Shown in pieces: positions 13,608 through 28,535 of a stretch of DNA of 64,000 nucleotides (position 1 is the first letter of the stretch; each line of letters opens with the position of its first letter). A program made the position numbers and the translations under genes. Origin of the DNA: Nautilus pompilius (taxonomy: Eukaryota; Mollusca; Cephalopoda; Nautilida; Nautilidae); assembly GCA_018389105.1 (NCBI GenBank), contig JACATO010000095.1, positions 2,415,501-2,479,500 on the forward strand. The letters run 5' to 3'. The notes under the pieces were generated by a model. That model was not told the origin of the DNA. It saw nothing but the letters and a program-made list of their open reading frames with translations, and did not search any database.

Positions 13608-14474
13608 TATGTTCAGTGTAACAGCTTGTATCATTATTTAGAGATATTTTCATATAGATTAGTTTCTACAAAGTGATTCATTGGTTGTTGGAAACTGTAA
13701 AAGTATTTGGGTTTTTTTTTTTTTTTGGTTTTTCTGCAGATTTTTACTTTTTTTGGTCTTAATAATAATTACTCACTCCAAACTTTTGAATTTTGATGAT
13801 TTCCATTAAACACCTGGACAACAACTAGAACCAATACCGTATTTGGCATTGGTCCAACTATACACAACAAAACTAACTGGTGTTTTACCTTAGACCATTT
13901 CTATTCATGTGTTGCTGCAGGGAATTGTGGAATACTTCAGATTACTGTTGGTTTATTTCTAAAAAATTGTGTCTATTTCTTATGGATAAGGGGGGATTAT
14001 TTTTGTGCCTCATTATTTTAGTTAATAAAAAAAGAAATTATTTGGTTATTTTCCCAGTTATATGTATAACAAAAACTTTGTAACTATCTTAAAATATTGC
14101 TTTCTTGTTCAGTCATGATTCTCAATATTATTAAACCAAATGTTAACAATCCCCCCCTTTTTACTTGATATCTTCAAAGGGTTTGTCTTTTAATAAAGAA
14201 AAAAATTAAAGTTCTTTGCATTTTATTTAAAGCTTCAAATATAATAATAATTAGATTGTTTTTATTTTCCTAATTTTTACTATGATTTAAATTGTTTGAA
14301 ATCAATTTCTGGTAGACATAAGAACAGATGTATAGCAATACTATATTTTAAAAGTGTTTGAAAAAGAAGCTTATGTTTTTTTTTTGCTTAAATGAAAGCA
14401 AACTGCTTTCTTGAATAGGTTTTCTTCATATTACAGTGAGACAAGATATCTACTTAATGTTTTGTTTTTTCCCC

Positions 14475-14492
14475 TGTGTGTGTGTGTGTGTG
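14475..14492. repeat. (TG)n simple repeat near the CaMKII exon at 14624
   Basis: Nine TG units lie about 130 bp upstream of the exon acceptor. GU-rich runs in introns can bind CELF-type splicing factors, but nothing else here supports a regulatory role. Confidence 0.8.
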
Positions 14493-14623
14493 TTTTAGTG
14501 ACTCAAGATTTGACAAATTTATATGAATTATGCTTTGGCTACATAAAGAGAATCAAGTTTTTCTTGTAATAAGCTCAGTTTTTTTGTTTTTTTAAAAACT
14601 TTACTTGGTTTTCATTTATTTAG

Positions 14624-17462
<2,839 letters not shown>

Positions 17463-18513
17463 TAAAAATAAATGAATTTTAAAACTATTTGTTCATATTT
17501 AACACATCTACACTTCCTACTGTGTTAGGTTTAAAAAAAAACCTTTTAAATAACTATAGCATTTTAAGAAAAGGAAAATACTGTATTGTATTAACTGGTG
17601 TCCAGGAATTTACCAGTACTCATCAAAATTTGAAATTTGGGGGTGGGCAATTATTGGAAATATTTATGAATGCTGACAAATGGACATTTTTTCATAGCTT
17701 TTGAGCTAAAATGAAAATGGTGTTTATTGGAGCATGGTTTATAATTAGAACCAATATATTAATTTTATGAAAAGGTTAGCAGCAGCTATTTACATAGCAA
17801 CTCCAATTTATGGGAGATAATATTTCTATTGCAATATGAATTATTTCCCTTGGAAATGGCAAGCAGTTAAAGACAGCATTGAAAGTGATTTTAATTTTTA
17901 TTTTTTAAACTATTTCATTTTATTTTTGATATAATTTACACTTTTTTTATGCTGAGCTTTTTCAAATAAATGGATGAAAATAAGATACATTGACTTGCAA
18001 AAGTGAGAGGGGGGAATTTTTTTTTTATGTTTTATTTTTCTTCTAAGGCATATCAATCAAAATTATTTTACAAAAATAGTGCATTACTACATAACAAAGA
18101 ATAAGCTTGTTCCATGACCTTTTGTTTTCAAATAAAATTGTAAAGTTTAATATGCTTTTTTTAAAAATAAACTTGTATTTATTTTGGGAACAATTTGAAA
18201 GCTCATATTTTGGTCTATAAGGGGAATTATTAAAAATGCCATGTTTTAAAATAATTGTTTAAAATTTCTTTTTGTAAAATAACATTTGTGACTTTATATA
18301 AAGAAAAGTAATAAAAAATCCAGTAATGCACTCTAATTTGATTGAATAATAGATTTTGTGGTGCATCTATGGTAAACATTTCTTGTTGTAGAAGTGGTTT
18401 GGATTTAAATTGTGATGGGCCATTATTATGATTTATTTCTGCTCTTTATCTGAGTCCAACAAAATTTTGGCATCTTTTTATGGAAAACTGGATAAAAACA
18501 GTGCTCTTATGCA

Positions 18514-18544
18514 TCTCTCTCTCTCGTGTGTGTGTGTGTGTGTG
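18514..18544. repeat. (CT)n-(GT)n compound microsatellite
   Basis: A run of CT dinucleotides (18514-18525) passes directly into a run of GT dinucleotides (18526-18544). It is intronic and probably length-polymorphic. Confidence 0.85.
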
Positions 18545-19710
18545 AAGATTTGGTTGGAAATCAATTCAATTTTTGTATTTAGGGTTTATAGTGAAAATAT
18601 TTGTAAAAAGTTTAGAATGTTTTTAACAAATTCTTGCAAAAGTTCAACTTTTTCTAACTGCCTTTCAGTTTGTTATTAATGCTATAGAATCATTTTCCCA
18701 TGCTAGTTGTTAGAAATTTTGTTTGCATTAATGTTATTTTTAAACAATTTTTTCACAATACTTTGATTAAAAAATTGTAGAATTTTAAAGTAGTGAGTTA
18801 TAGCCCCAAGCTCAATTTCTTGATAGTAAGAGTTCAGGTCTTTTTTGTTTTCTACCCCACATTCTTAAACTCCTCTGTTGTTTGGGTAATAAAGTTTATA
18901 GTCTTGATTTAGTATGGAAAGGATGATTAATAATAATAAAAGAATGCAGTATTTATCTGCTCTGTTTCAGTATTTAAAAACAATTTAACATTATTATGTT
19001 TAAAGATCATATTTAAAGTTTCTTCTTTTTAAATCATTATAATGCCATTGTTCTTCAAAGTACTTACAGTATCTGAATTTCTTTTGAGGATTTTTGTTAT
19101 GCATATTAAATATGAGGATTTTATTGCCATTAATTTGACAAGATAAATAATAATTGCAAATTATGTGCATCTTTGTACTGTAATGTATATAGTGTTCAAG
19201 CATATTATATTGCTACTCATATTTTTAGAAAAAGTGCAACAAAATAAAAGTTCAACTTGTTTATCTAAATTTTAAAATTTATTTTTGCTATTTATGGAGG
19301 AGATATTGAACAAAATTTTGAACATCATTTCAGTTATCTTTTTTAATTTTGTAACTCTTCCCTGCATATTATAATTACATATACAACTAGTCAAAATAAA
19401 TAAACAGAAATCTGTAGTTTTATAGCAGATTTCTATTTTTTATTTTGAAAATTATGAAAAAGTGATATAATAAATTTTAATTTATAACACATGCAAGGAA
19501 AAAGGGAGAATAGTTACACGCATACACAAAATACCAATAGTGATAGCAAGATAGTTATTTTATACACATTTTTCTCCATTTAGTACAATCTAATCCAAGC
19601 AGTTCATAGAATAAATTCAACTGTATAAATATGAAATTGAAAAAAAAACTAGAATCTGTGGGTTATTATTATTTAAGAACATTTATTACTACCTTTACTA
19701 TTGGCTACTG

Positions 19711-22092
19711 CAAGGGTCAGCAACCTTTTAAAACCAAAGAGCCAAGCTACATCAAAATTCAGAGCAAGTGGTCAACAAAGGGCCAGTATAAGAATGATCA
19801 TCTTATGACTAAAAATATACAGTTAATATTATTGATAATTGACATTACAATTAATAACAGAATAAATAAAACATTGTACTAACTGTTTTTATTTAATGTG
19901 TCCTCTGCTGCTGCATCTTTTTCGCTCATTTCTTTGAAGTTTGTCATAATCATTCAAATTTAGCTTCGTGCATGCATTCAGGCTTTCTTCTGTCAATTTT
20001 GAGCACACATTTCCTTTGATGTGAGTCAAATGGGAGAAAGCCTGCTCACACATAAGTAGAGCCAAACATTGACAATAAGGCAGAGCTGACGTTCTTCATG
20101 GTGTTGTATGTAACCAGAAGTTCTAACCAAGTTTGAAGAATGAGTTTATCTTGCCAGTTCTGCAGGTTGTTGAGCAAGACATTCTAAATCAGAATTCAGC
20201 ATGTTGAATTTTTTTCACTCAGATATCCGATTCCTTTAAATTTGCTATTTCCTTTTCCAAGTCACTTAATGAGATGCCTGGAATGATTGTCAACTCCATT
20301 TCTTCAGCAGACATGTTCTGTGGCTAATTCATAAACTTAAACAGAGCACTGTTTGCAAAAGTCAACAGAATGAGATTTAAACACATCAGTAGCCCAGATA
20401 CAAACTTGGAAGCTGCTGCAAATCAATGCTATCATTTGGATTCTCTTTCTGATACAAATCATGAAACATTTGTAATCTTTCAAAATGTTTCAATTTGCCT
20501 GTCATGATATCTTTGATGAAAATAATCAATTTTGACTCAACCCCAAACACTGCCTGCTGCAAAGTCAGGACTATTTCCTCACCCTTGTAACTTAAGGTTC
20601 AACTTGTTCAGATGGCCTGTAATGTTGACAAGATAGTGACTGGTTGCTCAAATTTTACTATCTGAAATCTTGCTATGTTTAATGCTCTTCATATCTGAAA
20701 ATAACTTAATTTCATTAATAAAGGTGACAAAATGTGACAAAACTTTGCCACAATAACCAGAAAACATTGTTTCAGAATCTACTTTTTTAACCAGTGACTG
20801 AAATTGATGGTTATTAAGGATTTTTGCACAAATCCTGTTGTCATTGCAAACGACTAGTCCCATTACATCTCCGAGTTTGGCTACAGAAGAATGTGCACAA
20901 AGTGCTTCTTGATGCACAGTGCAATGAAAGTTTGGTTCAGCTGTTCTGATAAAAGAGTAAGGAATGCTTTGTATTTGCTGACCATGCTAGGTGCACAGTC
21001 TGTACACACAGACACAAGACTATCCAACAGTATTCCTTTCTTGTTTCCAAAGTTCATCACATGACCAATTTGTAACATGCGTCTCTTCATGTAATTGCAT
21101 CAGTGAAATGCTTTCCCTCAAATAATACTGTGAGAACCCTAAAAATTTTTGGTATTTAAACTCCCACATTTTTTGACCATGCAAGCAGGCTATTTTGTCC
21201 AATTTTTTTCACAGCAAATGCTACGTTTTTTAATGAAATGCCATTCTAAATTTGATTTTTTTTTTTGTTTGAGGACAATCTCTCATTACAAATAAGACAA
21301 TGTGATGATCCAACCCTATTTATAAAGTGCTTGGTTCTTGTCATCTATTTCTCTCTTTCTTCACCGTTTTTATCATTGAGGTCATAAGTTTCACCATCAC
21401 AAGATTCCTCAGCCAGTCAAATTAAAAGAAGAGTATGATGCATTTTAACAACAATTATTAGGAAAAGGTAAAACTGAACACAAGGAACAACAGAAAAATG
21501 CAAGCTTGAATAGCACAGCTAATAAACACATACTGTAATATGGTGGAGTGGAGAAAAAAAAAGGAAATTGTTGACAATTTTTTTTTTTTTTTTCCTGAAT
21601 ATCAACAATGAACAAAACCAAATTTGATTGAATATTATCTGTATCCCTGGGAATATGGTGAGGCAGAGTAATTTAGACATTATTATTGTATTAGATCTGC
21701 CTAGTGTTCGTAATTATCAAATAGTCCAAAATTTTTATCACATTTAATTAGGCACAGATTGACTTCAACAAAGCCAAAGGCACAGAAACTAAGTTCTCTT
21801 CCTTTAATTATTCCATTATTCCTAGCTTAATATATGTGATTAAAATACATTATAGTCAAGAGAAGATGCCATAGCACCCAGTGAATTGAGAAGGAAGGTG
21901 TTTTATGAAAAGTAAATGTTAAAATAGACCAAAAGAGATCATTTTGATACAAATAATTAGATGTTTTTTAAAATTTAAATAGTTTTTTCATTTTAATTTA
22001 AAAAGCTGCATGTATTTTAAAAATGATGAAAGAACCATATTTTGTTCCTTACTGAGCCATATATTGCTTGCCATATTGCTTGCCAACCCTTA
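19711..22092 (-). pseudogene. hAT transposase relic (ZBED5/SCAND3/GTF2IRD2-like)
   Basis: Minus-strand translation in shifting frames gives blocks typical of hAT transposases of the ZBED5/SCAND3/GTF2IRD2-like group: LDSLVSVCTDCAPSMVSK (family usually CTDGAPSM, catalytic region) near 21000, HQEALCAHS and KLGDVMGLV near 20850-20910, a KVLSHFVTFINEIKLF stretch near 20700-20760, and the C-terminal dimerisation region (WLYLCVSRLSP, TSKEMCAQN, then MQQQRTH) near 19890-20070. The ends resemble hAT termini: CAAGGGTCAGCAACC with GAGCCA inside on the left, and TTGCCAACCCTTA with a matching GAGCCA inside on the right. I could not identify an 8-bp target duplication. Stops and frameshifts show it is dead. 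Confidence 0.75.
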
Positions 22093-22481
22093 TACTATAC
22101 TATACTGTTCTACTGCAAAAGGTTTCCAATAAATAAGTGTAACACATGGAAATTTGTAATTGTACATTTTTAGTTTTTAGTTTTTTAAACTAATATCAAC
22201 AAATTGAATTTATGCATTGAGAGACAACTAATAAAATGTATATAACCAATAAATAAATGAAGTCAATTGCAAGAGTACAAGTATTTAGAAAAAAAAATTA
22301 AATAAATTTAGTACACAGTTTTGCTTGTTCAATCAGTATATATTCAGCAGGACTTTGACTTACTAACAATATCAGATCCCCTCCCCCATTGTTACCACTT
22401 TGGCTCTTAACTGATATGGAACAGAAATTATGGGTAATATTGACTACAGGTTTCTCAAAATAAAATTCATATCAATATATA

Positions 22482-23550
22482 TTAGGTTGTTACAAAAGTT
22501 TTGTTGTTGTTTTTTTTATTGCAACAATGAGACTTCATATTGTTGCTGAACATGAAGTTTATTAATCAAAGTAAGTTCCATTACAATCAATACATCAATA
22601 CACTTCTGCCAATGAGCTACAAGCTCATTTATACCATTTTGAAAAAAATCTGGATTTCTGGAGTTAATAAACTTTTGGAAGGCAAGTTCAGTTGCTGCTT
22701 GGTTGGAGAAGGATTTCATATGGAGGGAGCTGTTGAGGTGTTTGAAAAGGTGGTAGTCTGGTGAATTGGCTGGGTGAGGTAGAACTTCGTACTCCAATGT
22801 GTTCAGTTTCTGAAAAGTGAGGACGAGACCATTGTCATGGAGCAGGATTGGGCCTCTTTGATTCACCAATGCCAGCTGTCATTGGGAGAATTTCTGATGA
22901 ACAATGTTTAATTCACAACAGTACATCTCAGCTGTGATGGTTTCGCCAAGTTGCAAGAAGTTATAGTGGATGACACCAGTTGCAGTCCACCAGATTTTGT
23001 TGTTGTTTATTCTTGAGTTACCCACTTGTCAAGTCTTCTCACTTTGCCAATTGCGTCACGATGCTGGGAAACAGTTGCAGTGTTTACACCAAGCTCTCCA
23101 GCAATTTCTTGCATTTTTTTTTTTCATGGATCGGCTTCATTTGAGGCTTTCAGACAGTCATCATCACAGCTGGAAGGACATCTGCTACGTTCCTTATCTT
23201 TGAGGTTAACATCTGCTCAAAACTTTGCAAACCATCGTTGTACTGTGCACTCATTTGCCGTGTCTTTGCCCCATGCTTGCTTAATGTTATGAGTTGCCTC
23301 GCTCGCTTTGTAGCCAGGTTTGAACTTGTGAAGCAAAATGGCACGAAAAACCTTCTATCCATGCTTTAATCAGAACCCTGAGACAAATATCTATTTTATA
23401 ATTTTTAAAAAGGTAGGTTTTGCATAATGTATGCCAAAACAAATGCTACAAAACACACAACTTATCTGCATACACCCTCACTAGCCTGCAAAAAATTAAC
23501 CCCCAAATTAACATAATATAAAAACCAACAAAACTTTTGTAACAACCAAA
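22482..23550 (-). mobile_element. Mariner element (mauritiana-like lineage 2), inactive
   Basis: Inverted repeats TTAGGTTGTTACAAAAGTTT (left) and its near-complement ending at 23550 are flanked by TA on both sides, giving clean ends and a size of 1069 bp. The minus strand encodes a mariner transposase in pieces: an N-terminal MDRxFF start near 23360 with a TVQRWFAKFE helix-turn-helix stretch near 23210, KVRRLDKWV near 23030, the second catalytic box ILLHDNG near 22840, and YEVLPHPANSPDYHLFKHL near 22770 with the third Asp region. The C-terminus WQKCIDV near 22600 is present. Several frameshifts and one or more short deletions disrupt it, and in the open 117-residue stretch the SPDLAPSDYH motif is shortened to SPDYH. 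Confidence 0.88.
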
Positions 23551-24418
23551 TACAAGCATTTTACTCAAAAATTCACTGTAATCTATTTTTTGAGAACTTA
23601 AATTGTGAGCTAGAGCTGAGCATAGGCTAGATATGAACATAAATAAAAAAAATTTATTTTTGATTATTTGGCAAATAGAAAATTTTTTGAAAACTTGCAT
23701 TTGAAAAAAAAACAAAAAATAAACTTTATGATGGGTTAAGAAGATTAACTTAATGTTTTGTTTTTTTTTTCAACTAAGGATTCCAAAGTACATTTTGACT
23801 CTCATTTATTCTTTTCCTAAAATTTTCAACTGTTGAGCTGAGAAAAGTGATAGAGAAATTTTTTTTACCAGTATCTTTTCTTACACACAAAAATACACAA
23901 GAACACACACTTTAGTAAATCAATGTAGCTCTCATATGAATAAATACTACTATTTGATGAATGTAAACCATTTTATTAATACATACAGATCATCATCATC
24001 TTTTATATTTTTATTGCCTTTCTCTGCTAAGGCCTTGCTTCTGATGGAATTGCTCTGCTTTTATAATAAGTTGTTACCTGGCCAAAGTTGACACACAGTC
24101 TTTGTAGTTTGGTGTTTGTTTTTTTAAATTATTTTTGTTTTATTTCTGCTTAAATTTCTAAAACAAATTTCTCTTTACCTAATCTTTTAATCTTATTAAA
24201 CCTAATTATTTTTAAACTCTACTTATAATACTTTACTAGTACACTTACAGTGTCAACTTTTGTAAAAAAAAATTTTAAATGCAAACACTTTTAGGTATTC
24301 AGGGATTAATGAACTAACATTTGTGATAATTTTAATACTCTTGCCATCTGCTTTAACCAAATGTAAATATATTTGTTGTTTTGTTTGTGATATCATCCTT
24401 TCTGGAAGTATATTTTAA

Positions 24419-24565
<147 letters not shown>

Positions 24566-24966
24566 TGATTTTGGTAGCTTTGTTATTATTTCATTTTAGT
24601 TGATTCTGGATGCACCAACAAAAAATTAATACTTGATTACTCTTTAAAAGACTGAATGGAAAATATGCATGATTTTGGAATATTTTTTTTAATTTCCATT
24701 TCAGCAGTAAATAATTTATATTTCAATAATTGATTTTGTTTAGGTTTTATATAAAGGGGCAGGAAGTTTTATAACAAAGCTCTCTTTAGGGATTTTTTAT
24801 CTACATCAGTTTTGAAAACTTTGTTTTTGTTTTAATGATTTTACAGAAGAAAAAAATTCACATATTTACATTGCCTGCTAAAAAGTATTTTCATGTATAT
24901 AGTGTGTTACTGCAATTTATGAAATTTTAAAGATTTTCTCTTGTCTTATAGAGAATGGATGATGCT

Positions 24967-26106
24967 GTGAGGGTTCAAAGTTAACCTGCACTTTTTGTTC
25001 TAGTGGAAGTAGAAACTCACCCTATTTTTCAAAGTATTCTCATGTTACATATATGCATTTGTGCCATCAATGAGGTAACACCTTACTACAAGAAACAGAA
25101 ATCTTTAGGATGAGTATGCAGCCATTTCAGATCTTCACCACTTTGAAGCTTGACGATACACAGATCCTCCTTGAGTGGTTTGAAGAGATGGAAACCATAA
25201 AGGAGCCACTTCGCATCCCAACTCTGCAAAGGTTGCATTTATCACATTGGCTATGAGTGCAAGCTTTATCATGCAATATCGTGGCATTCTTTGACAAGGC
25301 ATCCCAACTCTGCAAAGGTTGCATTTATCACATTGGCTATGAGTGCAAGCTTTATCATGCAATATCGTGGCATTCTTTGACAAGGCATCCCAACTCTGCA
25401 AAGGTTGCATTTATCACATTGGCTATGAGTGCAAGCTTTATCATGCAATATCGTGGCATTCTTTGACAAGAAAGCTGTCCATTATTTGTATATTGTGTGT
25501 CGAACAGATTAAGTAATACACTGCATTAATGGTTTTATTCTAGACAAGAAAATCAACATGAATTGCACTTTAAATGTCCCAAAACACTTTCCATGATCTT
25601 TCTGTCACATTGTGGTTGGGAATCAAAATATTCCAGAGTGAAGTGATGGATTCACATCCCATCACATCAAAATCATGAAGTTGTCACTTTGTCTCTGGTA
25701 ATGTTGCAAATGGCTACACAAACCGTCTTCTGATCAAAGTCTGGTTCTTTATCAAATTTCAGATGATAATGAATGTATTTTTCCATGCTTTAATTACTGA
25801 CACAGTTCTGCTGTAATATAATCTGCATTAATGTGGCAATTGTCCAAAATCAACTGTTCCACATGGGTAATACTTTTTAGAGTCATAGTAATCAGTTCCA
25901 TACAAGAATATTTATCATCCATTCCAAACACACTTCTGCATGAGAAATGCTTACAACTGAACTGTAAGCTAATCTCTTTAAATTTCAGCTGGTTTGACAT
26001 TTTTCTTCACCAGAGACTTCATTGCACAACACTATTCCACAGCATATAGTATACTTTGTCTCCATCTTGAAAATACTCAGAATACTTTGTGTAGCTTTGA
26101 ACTTCA
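24967..26106 (-). pseudogene. Mariner-family transposase relic (FLJ37770/GVQW3-like lineage 3)
   Basis: Minus-strand pieces resemble the mariner group often annotated as FLJ37770/GVQW3-like or SETMAR-like. GMDDKYSCMELI near 25920 fits the N-terminal EDRRxTxxEL helix; KVFWDI and NKTINAVYY near 25530-25590 fit the VMLTVFWD...NKTVNAEYY region; KNATILHDKACTHS fits the second catalytic-Asp box, HDN here being HDK; NATFAELGCEVAP follows it. The HD-box segment is present three times because of the 86-bp tandem repeat at 25214-25470. Possible decayed inverted repeats (GTGAGGGTTCAAAG at the left, CTTTGAACTTCAC at the right) set approximate ends. It has many stops and is dead. Confidence 0.6.
25214..25470. 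repeat. Three-copy 86-bp tandem repeat
   Basis: Three consecutive copies start at 25214, 25300 and 25386, each beginning CATCCCAACTCTGCAAAGG and ending GGCATTCTTTGACAAG. By eye the copies are identical, which indicates recent expansion or concerted change compared with the decayed sequence around it. Read antisense, each unit encodes the decayed HD-box of the surrounding mariner relic (KNATILHDKACTHS). Confidence 0.95.
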
Positions 26107-26698
26107 CTCAGGATTTACTAGATGTTTCCACTACAATTCCACAAACTTTCAATAATTTGTTGTTATTTTATGATTACCTAGAACAAACTGCAGTTAATCT
26201 CGAATACCACTTTTATTGTCTTTTATATTTTAAAAAAAGTTCTAATGAGGTCACTGTAACCTATATATATATAATCTTAGTAGGGATAAACAAAATATAA
26301 TGACATTTCATACCTAATACCATACATAATTTGCAGGTTGATTTTTTCCTAAAGCATCAGTATCTTTATATTAATATGAACATATCTGAACTGAATATTC
26401 TAGGTTTGAGCAAAATAAAACTAACTATTTTACACTTTGTTCTTATTATTCTGTGTAGCTTGTCTTATAACCTTTGCACCCTATATTGCACTTTGATATG
26501 TTTTAGTGTTTACTGACCAATTATAGAGACATATCTCCATTCTTTCAGATTTATTAAGAAGACTAGCTTTTTAAAATGTTAATTTCTTGATTACTACTAC
26601 CTAGCTGAAAGCATTTGATATGAGAATGTTAAAATATGTTTACCACACACCAGCTCGTTTTCTTAGATTTTTAAAATTATTTTTCAATTTAAGCTATA

Positions 26699-27313
26699 CA
26701 GTTGTCCCCCGGTATTCGCGGGTGCTCCAGGAATGTAACCCCCGCAAAGAGTGAAAAACCGCGAATATTGGACGTGGTCCATAAAAATGCCTATAAATGC
26801 TTATAAACGTCAAAATATAACGTAAAATATAATAAAAAAATATAAGTAAATATATAATAATAATTTAATAAAAAATGCAACACTCAGAGAAACACCTGAG
26901 ATAGCTACATGCGGTAAACTTGGATGATACGGGGATGCTGGGCTGCATCTATCTGAGACAGCGCCTCATGGGCAGCAGCCAATCAGCAGCAAGGAGAAAT
27001 GAATAACGCCCTCGGATTGGCTACTTTCAAACCTCCAGCCAATTGCGTTTATTTTATATTGATATTTTGCTGAATTTACGTTAGTATTTATATTACAAAA
27101 TTAGTAAATTATATTGTTATTAATAATTTAGCGTTAAAAAGTGTGAAAAAAAATATATTGCCACAAAAAAAGCCATAAAAAATCGCAGAAGATATTTGCG
27201 ATTCCATGAATATGCGGGGGTTTCCACGAACAATTATTAGCTAGGTTCTAAGGAAAATTCCGCGAATAACCTGGGCCGTGAATGCCGAACCGCGATTATG
27301 CGGGGGTCGACTG
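26699..27313. mobile_element. Tigger/pogo-like MITE
   Basis: The ends are CAGTTGTCCCCCGGTATTCG and, at the right, GCGGGGGTCGACTG, with TA on each side. The CAGT-GTCCCYCGGTAT-CGCGGG pattern is that of Tigger (pogo superfamily) termini, as I know them. At 615 bp it has no transposase remnant, so it is non-autonomous. Inner subterminal repeats contain several CGCGAAT motifs, and the interior carries CCAAT-type stretches near 26975-27045 in both orientations. It is a clear GC-rich island in an AT-rich intron. Confidence 0.85.
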
Positions 27314-28412
27314 TATTAGGATATTTAACTAGTAATTATTAAAAATTGCCTGTTCCAATATTTTCGTATCAGTTAGGTTGAACTCAGATAAGTAACAAAA
27401 TTATAAATAATTAACATTATGAGATAAAACAATAATAGGCATTATCATTTATGTTCTTATTTATTGCTTTATTATAAAATTCTTTAATTTGTTTGAAAGA
27501 TTTCTTTTTTTAATGTTAGGATCATTTTAGTCTACAGTTAACTTGGTGTGAATATAGATTTGAGAAAATTACTTTTGCAGACAATGTATATTCTGAAACC
27601 ATAATGTTTACAGGACATTGTGTTTGGCCAGTATAAACTTTTGCTTAAACTCCTGGAATAGATTTGTTATCCATAAGGTCTTAGATATCTATCAAGTGAA
27701 GAAAATACAAATTTTATGCTTATTGTTTAACAAGTTACAGATACTTTTTAAAATGTTTTTGTTAACATTTGTCAGATAATGTATTAAATCAATTGACAGT
27801 ATTTAAAATAGAAAAGAAAGTGTAATTTTTTTAAGTTAAAAAAAATTAAAATTGTAAGTACTTTAAAAAGTAGAAAGACAGGATAGCAATGATTTGTTTT
27901 AATTTTTTTGTATGCAAAAAATAATAATTACTGTGCTGTTGTAGATTTGACAGATTATGAAATGCATGGATTATATTCTTTTATTATTACTTTGGCAATA
28001 ACCACAATTTGTATTTTTTTACTTTCACTTTTAAAGCAAAATTAGAAAAATGAGTTGTCATAACCAATATGAATTCAACCCAGCACTATCACAGCTAACA
28101 CACAATTATTTGTGGTATTTTTGACGAGAGAACTATGGAAAAAGCTTTGCTGATACATGTTTGAAAAGTGTTGAGTTTAAATTTACTGAAATCCCATTAA
28201 TGATATAGGTAAGTTATTGTAATAAAAATTTAAAAAAAAAACTTTTAGTTAATGATATAGATACTGACTCAGAGGAGTTAAAAGTTTTTAATGAAAATAT
28301 TTTAGGAAGAATATTTAAAATTTACTTGTTTTATTTTTTCTTTAATCAGATTACAATTTAAATTGAGAGATTTGCCTGATTGTATGCTTTTTCTTTTTCT
28401 TTTTTTTTTAAG

Positions 28413-28535
28413 TATCCTTCTCCAGAATGGGACACAGTCACTCCAGAGGCAAAAAACCTGATCAACAGCATGCTAACAGTGCACCCTTCTAGAAGGATTA
28501 CAGCTTCAGAGGCCCTCAAACATCCCTGGATCTGT
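28413..28535 (+). CDS. CaMKII: CaMKII exon: kinase C-lobe end (helices H-I)
   Basis: This 123-nt, phase-0 exon encodes 41 residues, Tyr232 to Cys272: [38 protein letters not shown] and WIC. It holds the RIT-x-EALKHPW motif that closes the protein kinase domain (Arg of subdomain XI is present). [10 protein letters not shown] differs from the vertebrate KMLTINPSKR but is within family variation. The acceptor is a long T tract ending TTTAAG/TAT, with AAG rather than CAG; the donor is TGT/GTATGC, weaker than the other donors in this gene. Confidence 0.97.

Larger units (their letters stand above)
1..14623 (+). other. CaMKII intron, 3' part (upstream of the first exon in the window)
   Basis: No CaMKII exon was found here. 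I looked for the exon that should encode the HRDLK of the catalytic loop directly before the PEN at 14624 and did not find it, so this intron is longer than 14.6 kb. Recognisable content is mobile DNA, annotated separately: SINE relics (3510-3805, 6206-6600), a Tc1-like element (7992-8948), a mariner relic (9015-10090) and a second Tc1-like relic (12579-13607). The stretches 1-3509, 3806-6205, 6601-7991, 10091-12578 and 13608-14474 are AT-rich with many stops in all frames. Within them, 11275-12380 is slightly less AT-rich and may be an unrecognised old element. The intron ends in a T-rich tract and TTTAG. Confidence 0.85.
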
